In this document: one piece after another, positions 7,369 to 7,787 of the stretch
How the letters are laid out: each line of letters begins with the position of its first letter
Numbering within the stretch: position 1 is the stretch's first letter
NCBI GenBank assembly: GCA_963707135.1
Contig: CAVPOY010000048.1
Location: 1 to 7,787, forward strand
DNA from: JBGSTR01 sp963707135
GTDB taxonomy: Bacteria; Pseudomonadota; Gammaproteobacteria; Chromatiales; Chromatiaceae
Direction of reading: 5' to 3'
Length of the DNA stretch: 7,787 nucleotides
Program-made: the position numbers and the translations under genes
The notes under the pieces: generated by a model
The model's input: only the letters and a program-made list of their open reading frames with translations
Databases searched by the model: none
Told to the model about the DNA's origin: nothing

Positions 7369-7787
7369 GACGCCCTCGTAGTCTAACCCATACCGGCACC
7401 GAGGTTGGCGTCACGCCCGAGCGGGTCCGGTGCTGCGCCGGTCGCCCAAAAAAGGTGCTGGCGCGACCAGGTGTTCGGAGGAGCGGAAGGAAGGTGGACC
7501 GGCGCCTGCCGCCGCCTTCGACCTGGGTTCTGGTCATTGGCAGGAAAGCGACGGCCTCGCCATGAGCATCGGAACGGCGGTTCGGCCTCGTGCCGTTCCG
7601 CTATCCCAGCGGGAATGCCGGGATCCAGGTTCCAGGGATGGTTTGACCAGCAAAGGTGCGCGGGCTCGGGGTCGTCACTCGTGCCGGCCGCGCCGCTCGG
7701 GAGGATAACCGTCGACGCCGAATCGGCCGTGTTTGCGGAGGGCTAAGTGGGCCCGCCTTGGCACACCGCTCATCCCCCTGCGGGCTT
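7369..7787. other. 419-base region without a recognisable gene
   Basis: Open frames here (plus strand, starting TTG 7405 and 7430) give Arg-, Gly- and Ser-rich translations without domains, ribosome sites or consistent third-position bias, so I do not call them. The region holds a double hairpin at 7570-7624. At the very edge, GCCCGC (7751-7756) faces GCGGGC (7780-7785), followed by TT where the window ends. That last structure could be a terminator cut by the window. Confidence 0.5.
7570..7624. repeat. REP-like double hairpin
   Basis: CGGAACGGC (7570-7578) and GCCGTTCCG (7592-7600) form a perfect 9-bp inverted repeat with a 13-base loop. Two bases later ATCCCAGC (7603-7610) and GCCGGGAT (7617-7624) form a second stem with one A-C mismatch and the loop GGGAAT. 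The second unit resembles the extragenic palindromes common in high-GC proteobacteria (words such as GGGAATGCCGGGATCCAG), which is recollection of a style and not a match to a named family. With one copy in view, repetition in the genome cannot be shown. Confidence 0.45.

Noticed and set aside
7405..7746. Plus-strand frame of 113 residues
   Set aside because: TTG start, low-complexity composition, and it includes both REP-like hairpins.

Overview
The window is GC-rich DNA with strongly GC-ending codons. It fits a high-GC proteobacterium, possibly a gammaproteobacterium such as a purple sulfur bacterium. That placement is inference from gene style only, because no rRNA or other marker is present.

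The left edge (1-1470, minus strand) holds the N-terminal half of a UvrA-type excinuclease ATPase. It runs off the window and contains one single-base frameshift near 850. Positions 1471-2380 hold no convincing gene. They contain an AT-rich island with three TACGTA palindromes, a 9-bp inverted repeat, a hairpin followed by six T's, and a strongly foldable segment just before a good Shine-Dalgarno. That Shine-Dalgarno serves a small single-pass membrane protein (2381-2659, plus). A family 2 glycosyltransferase follows (2889-3932, plus).

Convergent to it is a very large regulator gene (4158-7290, minus), about 1042 residues once frames are joined. It has a MalT-like P-loop ATPase, a long helical TPR-like middle, and a C-terminal SARP-type winged helix plus BTAD. 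Its last 2.4 kb are intact. Its N-terminal ATPase region is broken by about six single-base indels, almost all extra bases, without an in-frame stop once the frames are joined. The uvrA indel is of the same kind, so assembly error is as likely as real decay.

Upstream of the regulator lie tandem GGTAACAG repeats with an 11-bp period. This is the geometry SARP-type winged helices recognise, so autoregulation is an attractive inference. The right end (7369-7787) has no recognisable gene but carries two consecutive REP-like hairpins.

The genes do not form one obvious pathway. A repair ATPase, a membrane miniprotein, a glycosyltransferase and a signal-integrating regulator sit side by side, and only the regulator and its upstream repeats are plausibly linked by mechanism. 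I see no CRISPR array, IS element, tRNA or rRNA.
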